DNA of 64,000 nt, taken from NCBI RefSeq assembly GCF_902702915.1, contig NZ_LR738849.1, forward strand, positions 1,240,001 to 1,304,000. Reading direction: 5' to 3'. This DNA comes from Desulfovibrio sp. 86. Its GTDB lineage: Bacteria; Desulfobacterota; Desulfovibrionia; Desulfovibrionales; Desulfovibrionaceae. The notes under the pieces were generated by a model. The model was not told where the DNA came from and did not search any database. It worked only from the letters and a program-made list of their open reading frames with translations. Both the position numbers and the translations under genes were made by a program. Below, piece after piece: positions 27,927 through 36,370 of the stretch (its first letter is position 1; each line of letters opens with the position of its first letter).

Positions 27927-29033
27927 ATGATGGAGCTTGATTACTACGAGGTGCTGGGCGTCAGCCGCAGCGCTGGCGACGACGAGATCAAAAAGGCATA
28001 CCGCAAGCTTGCCCTCAAGTATCACCCGGACCACAATCCCGGCGATCCCGAGGCCGAACAGAATTTCAAGCGCGCGGCCGAAGCCTATGACATTCTGCGC
28101 GACCCCGACAAGCGCGCCCGCTATGACCGTTTTGGGCATGCAGGCGTAAACGGGGGCGGAGGTTTTGGCAGCAACGAAGATATTTTCGCCCATTTCAGCG
28201 ATATTTTCGGCGATCTCTTCGGATTTTCTGCCGCCAGCCGGGGGCCGCGCCCCATGGCCGGTTCAGATTTGCGCTACAACCTGACCATTTCTTTTTCCCA
28301 GGCCGCCACTGGTGATGAAATCACCCTTTCCCTGCCAAAGCACGTCACCTGCAGCGAGTGCAAGGGCAGCGGCGCGGCTCCGGGCAGCAAAGTCGAGACC
28401 TGCCGCCAGTGTAACGGCACGGGTCAGGTGCGCCGGTCACAGGGATTTTTCCAGATCGCCATGCCCTGTAACACCTGCCAGGGCACGGGCCGCGTCATTA
28501 CCAAACCTTGCGCCAAGTGCAAGGGTGAAGGCATTGTGACCGACACCCGCGAACTGGTGGTGCGCGTGCCCGCCGGTGTGGACACGGGAACCCGGCTGCG
28601 CGTGCGTGGCGAGGGCGAACCCGGCGTACACGGCGGCCCTCCCGGCGACCTTTACGTGGTGCTGACTGTCGAGCTGGACAAACGCTGGCGGCGTCAGGGC
28701 CAGGATCTTGTCTTCACTCAGGAAGTAAGTTTTGTGCAGGCGGCCCTCGGCCACAGGGTGGAAATTCCCGGCCTGGAAAAACCCATTCCCCTGGATGTTC
28801 CCAAGGGCGTGCAGAGCGGCGCTGTGCTGCGCGTGCCCGGCGAGGGCATGCCCTACCCTGGCCGCAGACAGCGCGGCGACATGCTGGTGGAAGTCAGGGT
28901 GCTCACCCCCACGCGCCTCTCGGACCGGCAGGTGGAACTGCTGCGTGAATTTGAGGCAGCCGGGGAGCAGACGCCGCTGCAAAAAGTCAAAAAAGCCGCC
29001 AAAAAAATCAGCAAGGCCATGGGCCTCGATTAG
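27927..29033 (+). CDS. dnaJ: Chaperone protein DnaJ
   Basis: This 368-residue Hsp40 has a J domain (about 5-70) with HPD in [10 protein letters not shown] and a Gly/Phe-rich linker. Four CxxCxGxG zinc repeats follow ([32 protein letters not shown]), then the C-terminal substrate-binding domain. It delivers substrates to DnaK. Two adjacent ATGs (27927, 27930) are possible starts. The TAG stop begins TAGAGCAAAT, like a family A end, but no full element follows. A terminator lies 22 bp downstream. Confidence 0.96.
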   Translation: MMELDYYEVLGVSRSAGDDEIKKAYRKLALKYHPDHNPGDPEAEQNFKRAAEAYDILRDPDKRARYDRFGHAGVNGGGGFGSNEDIFAHFSDIFGDLFGFSAASRGPRPMAGSDLRYNLTISFSQAATGDEITLSLPKHVTCSECKGSGAAPGSKVETCRQCNGTGQVRRSQGFFQIAMPCNTCQGTGRVITKPCAKCKGEGIVTDTRELVVRVPAGVDTGTRLRVRGEGEPGVHGGPPGDLYVVLTVELDKRWRRQGQDLVFTQEVSFVQAALGHRVEIPGLEKPIPLDVPKGVQSGAVLRVPGEGMPYPGRRQRGDMLVEVRVLTPTRLSDRQVELLREFEAAGEQTPLQKVKKAAKKISKAMGLD

Positions 29034-29054
29034 AGCAAATACTGTTCACACGTC

Positions 29055-29090
29055 GGCAGCGCTTCCAACAGGGGGCGCTGCCTTTTTTTT
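29055..29090 (+). terminator. Intrinsic terminator after dnaJ
   Basis: The stem GGCAGCGC (29055-29062) pairs with GCGCTGCC (29075-29082) and is followed by eight T residues. Confidence 0.9.
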
Positions 29091-29202
29091 CGGCTGCCGA
29101 CGCTGTCTGCCGCCGTGCCTGCCTGTTATTCCGCACCTACCGACGCTGTGGCCCCGCCCCTGCCTGACAGTTTACGCCTGCGACTTTGCTCCACTGCGCA
29201 AC

Positions 29203-29283
29203 ACAATAAAGGTTTTTGGGGGGAGGGGGTGTGGGGGAGGAGACCCTTTTGCAAAAGGGTCCATCCCCCACAAAGCATCTCAA
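29203..29283 (-). repeat. HR hairpin repeat, copy 4
   Basis: It has the same hairpin (GGGGGAGGAGACCCTTTTGC with AAAAGGGTCCATCCCCCAC) and the preceding ATAAAGGTTTTTGG segment. It points toward the minus strand, as if serving a gene read leftward, but the nearest such gene (cstA) ends about 880 bp away. A second partial copy (CGTCCCTCCCCCACAAAGCA) lies at about 29318. Confidence 0.65.
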
Positions 29284-30107
29284 ACGACGCGGGCGATACC
29301 GCGTCTGCCTGGCGTCGTCCCTCCCCCACAAAGCATTTCAAACAGGGGTCGCCCGGCCTACACACCCCCTTGCCGTTCAAACACAAGACCCCGGCCAGTT
29401 GTGGCCGGGGTCTTGGCGATTGCTGCAAGCTCGTCTGGGCGTGGGGATTGCAAGGATCCTCAGGCTCCGCCGGTACGTGCCGTTTGAGGCGGTAAACCTT
29501 CCCGATTCGGGAGAATTTACTTTTGGGCCGCCAAACGGTTTCGGCATCTGGAAGCGCCGCACGGTCATAACCGGCAACGTGTCCGGCGGGCATGCGGTCC
29601 CGCCTTTTCCAAATCCGGCGCAAGAGACGGGCTTGCCCGCCACTCTTGGAAATCGCGTCACTCTTGCTAGAAAATCACTGAAACGCTGCGTTGTGCCTGC
29701 GCAGACACAACACTTTCACGGCAGACATCTGGCCAGGCCTTTGCCTGCGCATCCACCGCGAGGGGTCCCCGTATGTCAGCGCGAGCAACCCGGAGCAGAT
29801 CGCCCTAGCGCATAGGTATTTCAATAGCTCCGGCTGCAGGCACACGACAGCAAAAATCGCGAGCGGCTCCGACCATGATGGCTATTCAAGGGGAGAGCAG
29901 TTGTTTCTCACGTCTCGATCATGCCCAGAAAACGCTCTCTATTTTCCGTCGCGGTTCCGGTACTGCAACCGCGCACTGTTTGTTCAATCAATCTAGCAAA
30001 GGATGTCAATCTTGGCAAATGATATTTTTCACAGACCAAGCGCCACGGTAGTCCGGTCACGGCCAAAGGCACGTATGGCCTTGGTTTTCGGCCGCAGATT
30101 TATTTTG
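29284..30107. other. Long region without a convincing gene
   Basis: A GC-rich hairpin (AAGACCCCGGCCA at 29385 with its complement at 29402) has no T-run on either strand. From about 29690 to 29996 a frame reads GLCLRIHREGSPYVSASNPE and may be the remnant of a gene, but it has no recognisable start or family. Composition becomes more AT-rich after 29815. Possibly a decayed gene. Confidence 0.3.
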
Positions 30108-30142
30108 AAAAAGAGGGCCACTGCTGTGCAGTGACCCCCTTT
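30108..30142 (-). terminator. Intrinsic terminator after cstA
   Basis: On the minus strand AAAGGGGGTCACTGC pairs with GCAGTGGCCCTCTTTTT around a short loop and ends in a T-run. It lies about 25 bp past the cstA stop. Confidence 0.8.
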
Positions 30143-30164
30143 CAGGCAGAGTTGTGCGTGTGGA

Positions 30165-32009
30165 CTATTCTTCAACAAGCTCGCGTACGGATTCGCCGTA
30201 GGAGTCTGTAACCAGGGTCTTGATACCCATAAGTTCACTCCAGCGACGGAGCGTGCCCACGATAACAAAGACCATAAGCACCATGACAAGGCAGGCCAGG
30301 CCAGCCAGCAGATACTTGCCGTTGGGGATGTAGTCGGTCGTCAGTTGCAGATAGCCAGCCCAGAAGGTCACTGCCGTCATGAACACGCCGGGAACGGCCG
30401 TCATGAGGCAGTACTTGCCCCTGTTCATGCGCAGCAGCATGCTGGTGCAGACGATAAGGGCGCAGGAGGCCAGCAGCTGGTTGCTCATGCCGAAGAGCGG
30501 CCAGATGTTGCTGATGTTGCCGGTGTACACCAGGTAGCCCCACATGGAAGTGAAGACCAGGCTGGTGATGATGACGCCGGGCGTCCAGCTCTTGTCGCCA
30601 AACGGGGCATACACCTTGCCGAGCATTTCCTGGAGGAAGAAGCGGCCCACGCGTGTGCCGGAGTCGATGGCGGTCAGAATAAAGACCGCTTCAAACATGA
30701 CGGCAAAGTTGTACCAGTAGGCCATGAGGTGATCCATATACGGGATCTTGTGGAAGATGTGGGCCATGCCCACAGCCAGCGACACCGCGCCGCCGGGGCG
30801 GGCGTGCAGGTTAAGGCCGATCTTTTCTTCAAAGAAGCCGAGATCAACGGTGTGCAGGCTGGGATGCGCAGCCAGCAGCGCGTCAAACTTGGCAGGCGTG
30901 GCGTTGATGGCAAAGTAGTCGCCGGGCATCAGGGTGCAGGCGGCGATAAGGGCCATCATGGCCACAAAGCCTTCGGTCAGCATGGCGCCGTAGCCCACAA
31001 AGAGAATGTCGCGCTCGTTGCCGAGCATCTTGGGCGTGGTGCCTGTGCCGATAATGGCGTGAAAACCGGAAATGGCGCCACAGGCAATGGTGATGAAGAT
31101 GAAGGGCAGCACTGGGCCGCCGATCACGGGGCCACCGCCGTGAATAAAGGGCGTAATGGTGGGCATGAGAATGGTAGGCTGCACAAAGATGATGCCCACG
31201 GTCAGCATGAGGATGGTGCCTATCTTCAGATAGGTGGACAGATAGTCACGCGGCACCAGCAGGAACCATACGGGCAGCACCGAAGCGAAAAAGCCGTAAA
31301 CGGCAATGGCGATGGCCACGGTATTTCTGTCCCAGTCAAAGGCCCAGCCCAGCACATCCTTCTGCATGAGGTCATGGCCGCTCAAAATGCCCACCACAAG
31401 CAGCACCAGGCCCAGAAGACTGGCAAACAGCACGCTGTTCTTCTTGTAGCGCATGATGAGGCCCATAATCATGGCTATGGGCATGGTGATGACAACAATA
31501 AACAGCGACCATGGCGCATTGTGCATGGCGCTGATGCAGGCCAGCGAAAGGCCAGCCAGGGTGAGAATGAGAATGCACAGGATGGCGATGCCAGCCACAG
31601 TGCCCGTGACAGGGCCGATTTCGCGCGTGGCGATGGCCGCGAGGCTCTGGCCTTTGTGACGCACGGAGGCGAAAAGAACCACCATGTCATGCACCGCGCC
31701 GCCGAGAACACAGCCGATAAGAATCCACAGCGCGCCCGGCAGATAGCCGAACTGGGCGGCCAGCACGGGGCCCACAAGAGGCCCTGCGGCGGCGATGGCC
31801 GCAAAGTGGTGGCCGTACAAAACGTATTCGTTGGTTTTCACATAGTCATGACCATCGGCAAAACGCACAGCCGGCGTCGTGCGGCTGCCATCAAGACACA
31901 ATACTTTATTTGCTAAAAAAATCCCGTAGACACGGTATGCAATAGCAAAAATACACAACGCCGCAAACACGAGTGTTATGGCATTAATGTTTTCAAGAGC
32001 TTCCATCAT
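30165..32009 (-). CDS. cstA: CstA family transporter (carbon starvation protein)
   Basis: This 614-residue protein has about 16 hydrophobic segments. The family signatures are present: NEYVLYGHHFAAIAAAGPLVGP near the N-terminus, FGYLPGALWILIGCVLGGAVHD, GFHAIIGTGTTPKM in the centre and MWGYLVYTGNISNIWPLFGMSNQLLA near the C-terminus. CstA-type proteins import peptides or pyruvate when carbon is short. No small YbdD-like partner is seen beside it. The AT-rich 400 bp upstream probably holds a regulated promoter. A pyruvate role would fit a lactate-oxidising organism but is inference. Confidence 0.93.
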   Translation of the reverse strand: MMEALENINAITLVFAALCIFAIAYRVYGIFLANKVLCLDGSRTTPAVRFADGHDYVKTNEYVLYGHHFAAIAAAGPLVGPVLAAQFGYLPGALWILIGCVLGGAVHDMVVLFASVRHKGQSLAAIATREIGPVTGTVAGIAILCILILTLAGLSLACISAMHNAPWSLFIVVITMPIAMIMGLIMRYKKNSVLFASLLGLVLLVVGILSGHDLMQKDVLGWAFDWDRNTVAIAIAVYGFFASVLPVWFLLVPRDYLSTYLKIGTILMLTVGIIFVQPTILMPTITPFIHGGGPVIGGPVLPFIFITIACGAISGFHAIIGTGTTPKMLGNERDILFVGYGAMLTEGFVAMMALIAACTLMPGDYFAINATPAKFDALLAAHPSLHTVDLGFFEEKIGLNLHARPGGAVSLAVGMAHIFHKIPYMDHLMAYWYNFAVMFEAVFILTAIDSGTRVGRFFLQEMLGKVYAPFGDKSWTPGVIITSLVFTSMWGYLVYTGNISNIWPLFGMSNQLLASCALIVCTSMLLRMNRGKYCLMTAVPGVFMTAVTFWAGYLQLTTDYIPNGKYLLAGLACLVMVLMVFVIVGTLRRWSELMGIKTLVTDSYGESVRELVEE

Positions 32010-32562
32010 ATACTCCCGTCAGGGCTTGGCTTACTTTCTCAACCGGGCAGGCGGCCAGCGCCGCAGCCCTGCGAAACTGCCCAAAACCACACTCAAACAC
32101 ATACCAAAACAGTAGCCTATCAGCGATCTCCATCCTCCTCTTGAGAGACTGTTGAAAAAATAGCCCGATTGGCCAGTATACTGTATCAAAACCCAGTGAT
32201 GCAGTTTTTACGGGCCTGCGTAATTTTTTGCTACACCCATTATGTGTATTTGTCCATGCCGGTGAAAACAGCGCGCCACAATCTTTTACCTGCAGCGGCT
32301 ACATAAAACATACTTATGGCCCTTTTGCAACTCACTCCTGATAATGGCAACATGGTATATTAATTAAAATTTTAAGTTACATCCTGGAATATCTGCAGCG
32401 TAAAACACGGTTTGGAATTTATTTCGCACCTTGCACTTTTTTTCGCAATTATTCGACACCCCATGCCCTGGCCTTCTCCACGCGCGCCCACAAGGCGAAT
32501 AGCATCACCAGCACAGGTTCCGAGCGGCAGAACCAGTACAAAAATGGTCTCGCCAGAGGGAC
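32010..32562. promoter_or_regulatory. AT-rich intergenic region between cstA and the thi operon
   Basis: About 550 bp without a gene. It is clearly more AT-rich than the surroundings from 32150 to 32450 and should contain the leftward cstA promoter. No clear operator or riboswitch was recognised on the cstA side. Confidence 0.4.
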
Positions 32563-32591
32563 TTGCATTTCATAATGCATGGGACTATCGT
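32563..32591 (+). promoter_or_regulatory. Possible promoter of the thi operon
   Basis: TTGCAT (32563-32568) and TATCGT (32586-32591) are 17 bp apart. Transcription would begin near 32598, right where the TPP riboswitch starts. Confidence 0.45.
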
Positions 32592-32596
32592 TTGTT

Positions 32597-32717
32597 TTCC
32601 GGCTGGGGGAGCCATCGATGGCTGAGAAAGGGTGATAGCGCCCTGACCCCTTGGATCGCGAAGAAAGACGCGATTCTGCACCTGACGCGGATAATGCCGA
32701 CGAAGGGAAGCTGGCCA
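32597..32717 (+). promoter_or_regulatory. TPP riboswitch (THI box)
   Basis: The conserved core parts occur in order: GGGGGAGCC then GGCTGAGAAAGGG, ACCCCTTGGAT, a variable stem (CGCG...CGCG), ACCTGACGCGGATAATGCCG and CGAAGGGAAGC. It precedes thiS by about 125 bp, with a terminator between, so thiamine pyrophosphate probably causes early termination. Confidence 0.95.
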
Positions 32718-32740
32718 GCCTGGAAACAGGTTTGTGCTTG

Positions 32741-32772
32741 CCCGCAGCCGTATTGGTTCTGCGGGTTTTTTT
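32741..32772 (+). terminator. Riboswitch-controlled terminator before thiS
   Basis: CCCGCAG (32741-32747) pairs with CTGCGGG (32759-32765) and is followed by seven T residues. It lies 24 bp after the TPP riboswitch and 69 bp before thiS. Confidence 0.85.
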
Positions 32773-32840
32773 GTGGCCCTGCTCGGTACCGTCAGCCACG
32801 CCCCCGCGGATCAGGCTCCTGTAACCTATGGAGGTTCTTT

Positions 32841-33041
32841 ATGAACATCGTGGTTAACGGCCAAACCGAGGACTGCGCGCCAGGCGCCAGCATCAGCCGG
32901 TTTCTGACAGAGCGGGCGTATGAAGCCAGCGCTGTGGTTGTAGAGCGCAACGGGCAGATCATTGCCAGGGACACTTTTGCGCAAACCACGCTGCAACAAG
33001 GCGATTGCCTTGAGATTGTACAGTTTGTGGGTGGTGGATAG
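32841..33041 (+). CDS. thiS: Sulfur carrier protein ThiS
   Basis: This 66-residue ubiquitin-like protein carries sulfur as a C-terminal thiocarboxylate for thiazole formation. It begins MNIVVNGQTEDCAPGASISR and ends IVQFVGGG, giving the needed terminal Gly-Gly. GGAGG lies 6 bp upstream of the ATG. The frame is open far upstream, but that part overlaps the riboswitch. It is the first gene of the thi operon. Confidence 0.95.
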   Translation: MNIVVNGQTEDCAPGASISRFLTERAYEASAVVVERNGQIIARDTFAQTTLQQGDCLEIVQFVGGG

Positions 33042-33272
33042 GGCATGTTCATCGTGTGCCAGTCCTGAGTATGCCAAGTCCTGGCGGCTGCCGGGCGGAC
33101 GCTGGCCGTAAAGGCGTGGGCGCGGCAGCCGCGCTGTCACGCACAACAACGGGCCAGTGCGCGTCTTTGAGATGCATATGCGCAAAGACGCCCTGCCTCC
33201 CGCATCCACCTGTTTGCAAAACGCATCTCCACAACCGCAATCTTCCAGCAGCGCTTTTGCGCGGAGTACGCC
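33042..33272. other. Spacer between thiS and thiG, no gene seen
   Basis: A 76-codon frame crosses the thiG start but has no family resemblance. Nothing repeat-like was recognised here, unlike the two downstream thi spacers. Confidence 0.35.
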
Positions 33273-34085
33273 ATGAATACCAATGATCCCTTTGTGCTGG
33301 GCGGCATCAGCCTTTCCAGCCGCCTTTTTATCGGCACCGGCAAATACGGGGCCGACAGCCTTATCCCCGCCGTGGCCGAGGCCAGCGGTTCGCAAGTCAT
33401 CACAGTGGCCATGCGCCGTGTGGACAGGCCCGGCTCACAGAACGACGGCGTCACGCCGGGGCAGGCCTCGCAAAACATACTGACGCACATCCCCGGCCAC
33501 ATGCGCCTTCTCCCCAACACCTCCGGCGCGCGCAATGCTGAAGAGGCCGTGCGCCTCGCCCGATTGGCCCGCGCCGCTGGCTGCGGCGACTGGATCAAGA
33601 TCGAGGTCATCTCCGACACGCGCCACCTCTTGCCCGACGGCTACGAAACCGCCAAAGCCACGGAAGTTCTGGCCAAAGAGGGCTTCACCGTGCTGCCCTA
33701 CATCAATCCCGATCTCTATGTGGCCCGTGCCTGCGTCGAGGCCGGAGCCGCCGCAGTCATGCCCCTTGGCGCGCCCATCGGCACCAACCGGGGGCTGCGC
33801 ACCAAGGAAATGATCGCCATCCTGATTGAGGAACTGGACCTTCCGGTCATTGTGGACGCGGGCATAGGGCGGCCTTCGCAAGCCTGCGAAGCTATGGAAA
33901 TGGGCGCGGCCGCCTGTCTGGTCAATACGGCCATCGCCTCGGCCAACGATCCTGTGGCCATGGCGCGCGCCTTTGGCGAGGCCGTGCGGGCCGGGCGCAA
34001 CGCATGGCTCTCCGGCCCGGGATTCGTGCGCGGCAGGGCCGCCGGAGCCGAAGCCTCATCCCCGCTTACGGGCTTTCTGCGTTAG
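33273..34085 (+). CDS. thiG: Thiazole synthase ThiG
   Basis: This 270-residue TIM-barrel enzyme condenses deoxyxylulose 5-phosphate, dehydroglycine and ThiS thiocarboxylate into the thiazole ring. Family motifs are [12 protein letters not shown] near the N-terminus, [20 protein letters not shown], the Schiff-base lysine in [10 protein letters not shown], and [14 protein letters not shown] with [11 protein letters not shown]. The TAG stop is also the first three bases of a family C element. Confidence 0.96.
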   Translation: MNTNDPFVLGGISLSSRLFIGTGKYGADSLIPAVAEASGSQVITVAMRRVDRPGSQNDGVTPGQASQNILTHIPGHMRLLPNTSGARNAEEAVRLARLARAAGCGDWIKIEVISDTRHLLPDGYETAKATEVLAKEGFTVLPYINPDLYVARACVEAGAAAVMPLGAPIGTNRGLRTKEMIAILIEELDLPVIVDAGIGRPSQACEAMEMGAAACLVNTAIASANDPVAMARAFGEAVRAGRNAWLSGPGFVRGRAAGAEASSPLTGFLR

Positions 34086-34233
34086 GGACTGTTTAAATAA
34101 TTCTTTTGTCCAATTGGCTGCGTCAAAAGGCCATTTTTTACTCTTGTCGTGTACCGCAAAAGTACACTCCTTTCGTAAAAAAGCCTTTTTCCTTGCCCTT
34201 GGCGCAAAATCATTAATGTAAAAACAGCCCCCA
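34083..34233. repeat. Family C element (about 151 bp) between thiG and thiH
   Basis: It starts TAGGGACTGTTTAAATAATT and ends ATTAATGTAAAAACAGCCCC CCA-like, giving imperfect inverted ends. The interior has a stem AAAAGGC...GCCTTTTT and GTAC pairs. It has the same length class and TAG-leading end as family B but a different interior. The thiG stop codon lies in its left end. Confidence 0.55.
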
Positions 34234-34246
34234 AGGGGTAAAACAT

Positions 34247-35368
34247 ATGCAAACATACCAGGATTTTTTGCAGAACTGGCCCGCGCAACGAAAGGCCGAG
34301 GCCGTGCAGAAGGCCACGGAAGAACAGGTTTTTTCCGTCCTTGAAAAACACAGCCTCCTGCCCGAGGACTTTCTGACCCTTCTTTCCCCCGCCGCCGCCC
34401 CGCATCTGGAGCTTCTGGCCAGCCGCGCCCATGAGCTCACCCTGCGCTTTTTCGGCCGGGCGGTACACATTTTCACCCCGCTGTACATTTCCGACGTCTG
34501 CACCAACCAATGCCGCTACTGCGGCTTTAACGCCAAAAACAAACAGCCCCGCCACCACCTCAGCGTGGATGAGGCCGCCGCCGAGGCAAGGGCCATAGCC
34601 GACCAGGGCTTCCAGCACGTGCTGCTGCTCACCGGGGACGCCCGCCACCTGTCCTCTCCCCAATATATCGCCGATGTGGCGCGGCGTATAAAACCCTGGT
34701 TCGCCTCCGTGGGCATCGAGGTCTACTCCCTCACCACCGACGAATACAAGCTGCTTGTGGACGCGGGCGTGGACAGCATGACCATGTTTCAGGAGACGTA
34801 TAATCCTGATCTGTACGCATGGCTGCATCCCGCCGGGCCCAAACGTGACTACGCCTTCCGCCTCAACGCGCCGCAGCGCGCGGCCGAAGCGGGCATGCGC
34901 TCCATGGGCGTGGGCGCGCTGCTGGGGCTGGAATCCTTCGAGCAGGACGCCTTCGCCACGGGCCTGCACGCCTGGTGGCTGCAACGCCACTACCCCGGCA
35001 TGGACGTCAGCGTGTCCATACCGCGCATCTGCCCGCACGAAGGCAACTTCGACGTGCCGCACGCCCTGGACGACCGCCACCTCGTGCAATACGTGACCGC
35101 CCTGCGCTGCTTCCTGCCCCGCGCGGGCATCACCTGCTCCAGCCGTGAGAGCGCCTTTATGCGCGACCACCTGCTGCCCCTCGGGGTCACGCGCGTTTCC
35201 GCAGGCGTCTCCACGGCCGTGGGCGGCCGCGCCACCGAAGACCTGCACAACCCCGGACAGTTTGAAATCACCGACGGCCGCAGCCTGAAAGAAATGACCT
35301 CGGATCTGCTGGGCATGGGCTACCAGCCCGTACTCAAGGACTGGGAGCACCCGGCCACTGTATGCTAG
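34247..35368 (+). CDS. thiH: 2-iminoacetate synthase ThiH (radical SAM)
   Basis: This 373-residue enzyme splits tyrosine to give dehydroglycine for the thiazole ring. The 4Fe-4S motif is CTNQCRYC with Cys85, 89 and 92. Downstream family parts are TGDARHLSS, YSLTTDEYKLLVDAGVDSMT and QETYNPDLY. The C-terminal biotin/thiamin-associated domain follows (ISCSSRESA-like region CSSRESAFMRD). Its TAG stop is supplied by a 37-bp family A unit. Confidence 0.96.
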   Translation: MQTYQDFLQNWPAQRKAEAVQKATEEQVFSVLEKHSLLPEDFLTLLSPAAAPHLELLASRAHELTLRFFGRAVHIFTPLYISDVCTNQCRYCGFNAKNKQPRHHLSVDEAAAEARAIADQGFQHVLLLTGDARHLSSPQYIADVARRIKPWFASVGIEVYSLTTDEYKLLVDAGVDSMTMFQETYNPDLYAWLHPAGPKRDYAFRLNAPQRAAEAGMRSMGVGALLGLESFEQDAFATGLHAWWLQRHYPGMDVSVSIPRICPHEGNFDVPHALDDRHLVQYVTALRCFLPRAGITCSSRESAFMRDHLLPLGVTRVSAGVSTAVGGRATEDLHNPGQFEITDGRSLKEMTSDLLGMGYQPVLKDWEHPATVC

Positions 35369-35402
35369 AGCATTTAACACATTTCATTCGTAAATTGCTC
35401 TA
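35366..35402. repeat. Family A 37-bp solo unit, copy A5
   Basis: It reads TAGAGCATTTAACACATTTC then ATTCGTAAATTGCTCTA, starting and ending with TA. It equals the last 37 bp of the short-form elements at 6684 and 22608. The first TAG is the thiH stop. Confidence 0.7.
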
Positions 35403-35437
35403 ACCGCCTGTCAACTGTCTGTTGCCCGCCTGCCCAT

Positions 35438-35474
35438 CCTTTGCCGACGCCGGAATCCTCGACGTCGGCAAAGG
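35438..35474. repeat. Inverted repeat between thiH and thiF
   Basis: CCTTTGCCGACG (35438-35449) is exactly complementary to 35463-35474 across a 13-base loop that can pair further (CCGGA/TCGA region). No T-run follows, so it is unlikely to be a simple terminator. It may stabilise or punctuate the thi mRNA. Confidence 0.6.
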
Positions 35475-35607
35475 AAGGCAGCGGCTTGGCCCGCCGTACG
35501 CGCCGCCAAAGGCATACGCGCTGTCTATCCAAAACGTCACGCGCCAGGCTCCAGCCAAAAATTTTGAAACTCCACACGCGCAACAGCGACCAGCCCAGGG
35601 AGACACC

Positions 35608-36207
35608 ATGACCAATCCTCTGCATGACGGCCTCGGCCGCTACTTCAGCCCTCAACAGATGGACGCCCTGTTCAGCGCCCGCATAGGCATTGCCGGGGCT
35701 GGCGGCCTGGGTTCCAACGCTGCCCTCATGCTGGCCCGTTGCGGCGTGGGGCACATCACCCTGGTGGACGACGACGTGGTGGACGCCTCCAACCTCAACC
35801 GCCAGCAATACTGGCCGCGCCACGTGGGCCGCCACAAAGTGGACGCCCTGCGCGAACTGCTGCTGGAACTGAACCCGCATATGGACGTGGCGACGCACAA
35901 ACTGCACGTCACGGCAGACAATCTGCCCGCCCTGCTGCCAGCCTGCCCCATCTGGATTGAGGCTTTTGACGGCCCCAACGACAAAAGCCTGTTTGTGGAA
36001 GGAGCCCTGCTGGCAGGACACAGGGTGGCCAGCGCGTCGGGCATGGGCGGCTGCGGCGGCGCGCCCATGGGCCGGAGAAATTTGGGCGCTCTGGTGCTGG
36101 TGGGCGATTTTACCACGGATATTCTCATGGCCCCGCCTCTGGCCCCCCGCGTCACCGAGGCCGCCGCCCTGCTGGCCGATGCCGTTCTGGAAATGCTGCT
36201 GGGCTGA
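35608..36207 (+). CDS. thiF: Sulfur carrier adenylyltransferase ThiF
   Basis: This 199-residue E1-like enzyme adenylates the ThiS C-terminus. The nucleotide fold has GIAGAGGLGSNAALMLARCG, then VDDDVVDASNLNRQQYW with the conserved Asp/Asn/Arg/Gln residues. It is shorter than E. coli ThiF and lacks the zinc CxxC pairs, as in the small ThiF form. The ATG at 35608 is preceded by GGGAGACACC. It is last in the thi operon. Confidence 0.93.
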   Translation: MTNPLHDGLGRYFSPQQMDALFSARIGIAGAGGLGSNAALMLARCGVGHITLVDDDVVDASNLNRQQYWPRHVGRHKVDALRELLLELNPHMDVATHKLHVTADNLPALLPACPIWIEAFDGPNDKSLFVEGALLAGHRVASASGMGGCGGAPMGRRNLGALVLVGDFTTDILMAPPLAPRVTEAAALLADAVLEMLLG

Positions 36208-36323
36208 ATGTCCTTTGAAACGCTTTTTTTGGGGGGAGGTGTGGGCTGAAACCAAAGCTTTTCCGCCAGCCCCAACGGACTGCAAACAAAAGCCCTTGCG
36301 CAGTCCCCTCAGGCAAACAAAAA

Positions 36324-36347
36324 GCGCCGCCCCTTGCGGGGCGGCGC
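36324..36347 (-). terminator. Intrinsic terminator after the lactate permease gene
   Basis: GCGCCGCCCC pairs perfectly with GGGGCGGCGC around four bases. On the minus strand it is followed by TTTTTGTTTG. It lies 24 bp beyond the permease stop. A partial HR-like segment (TTTTTTTGGGGGGAGGTGTG) lies nearby at 36224. Confidence 0.85.
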
Positions 36348-36370
36348 ATACAATCAGCTGATGCCGGATG

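Noticed and set aside
30345..31916. A 523-codon frame antisense to cstA and similar ones over the lactate permease and cobQ
   Set aside because: All lie opposite clear genes and show no motif of their own.
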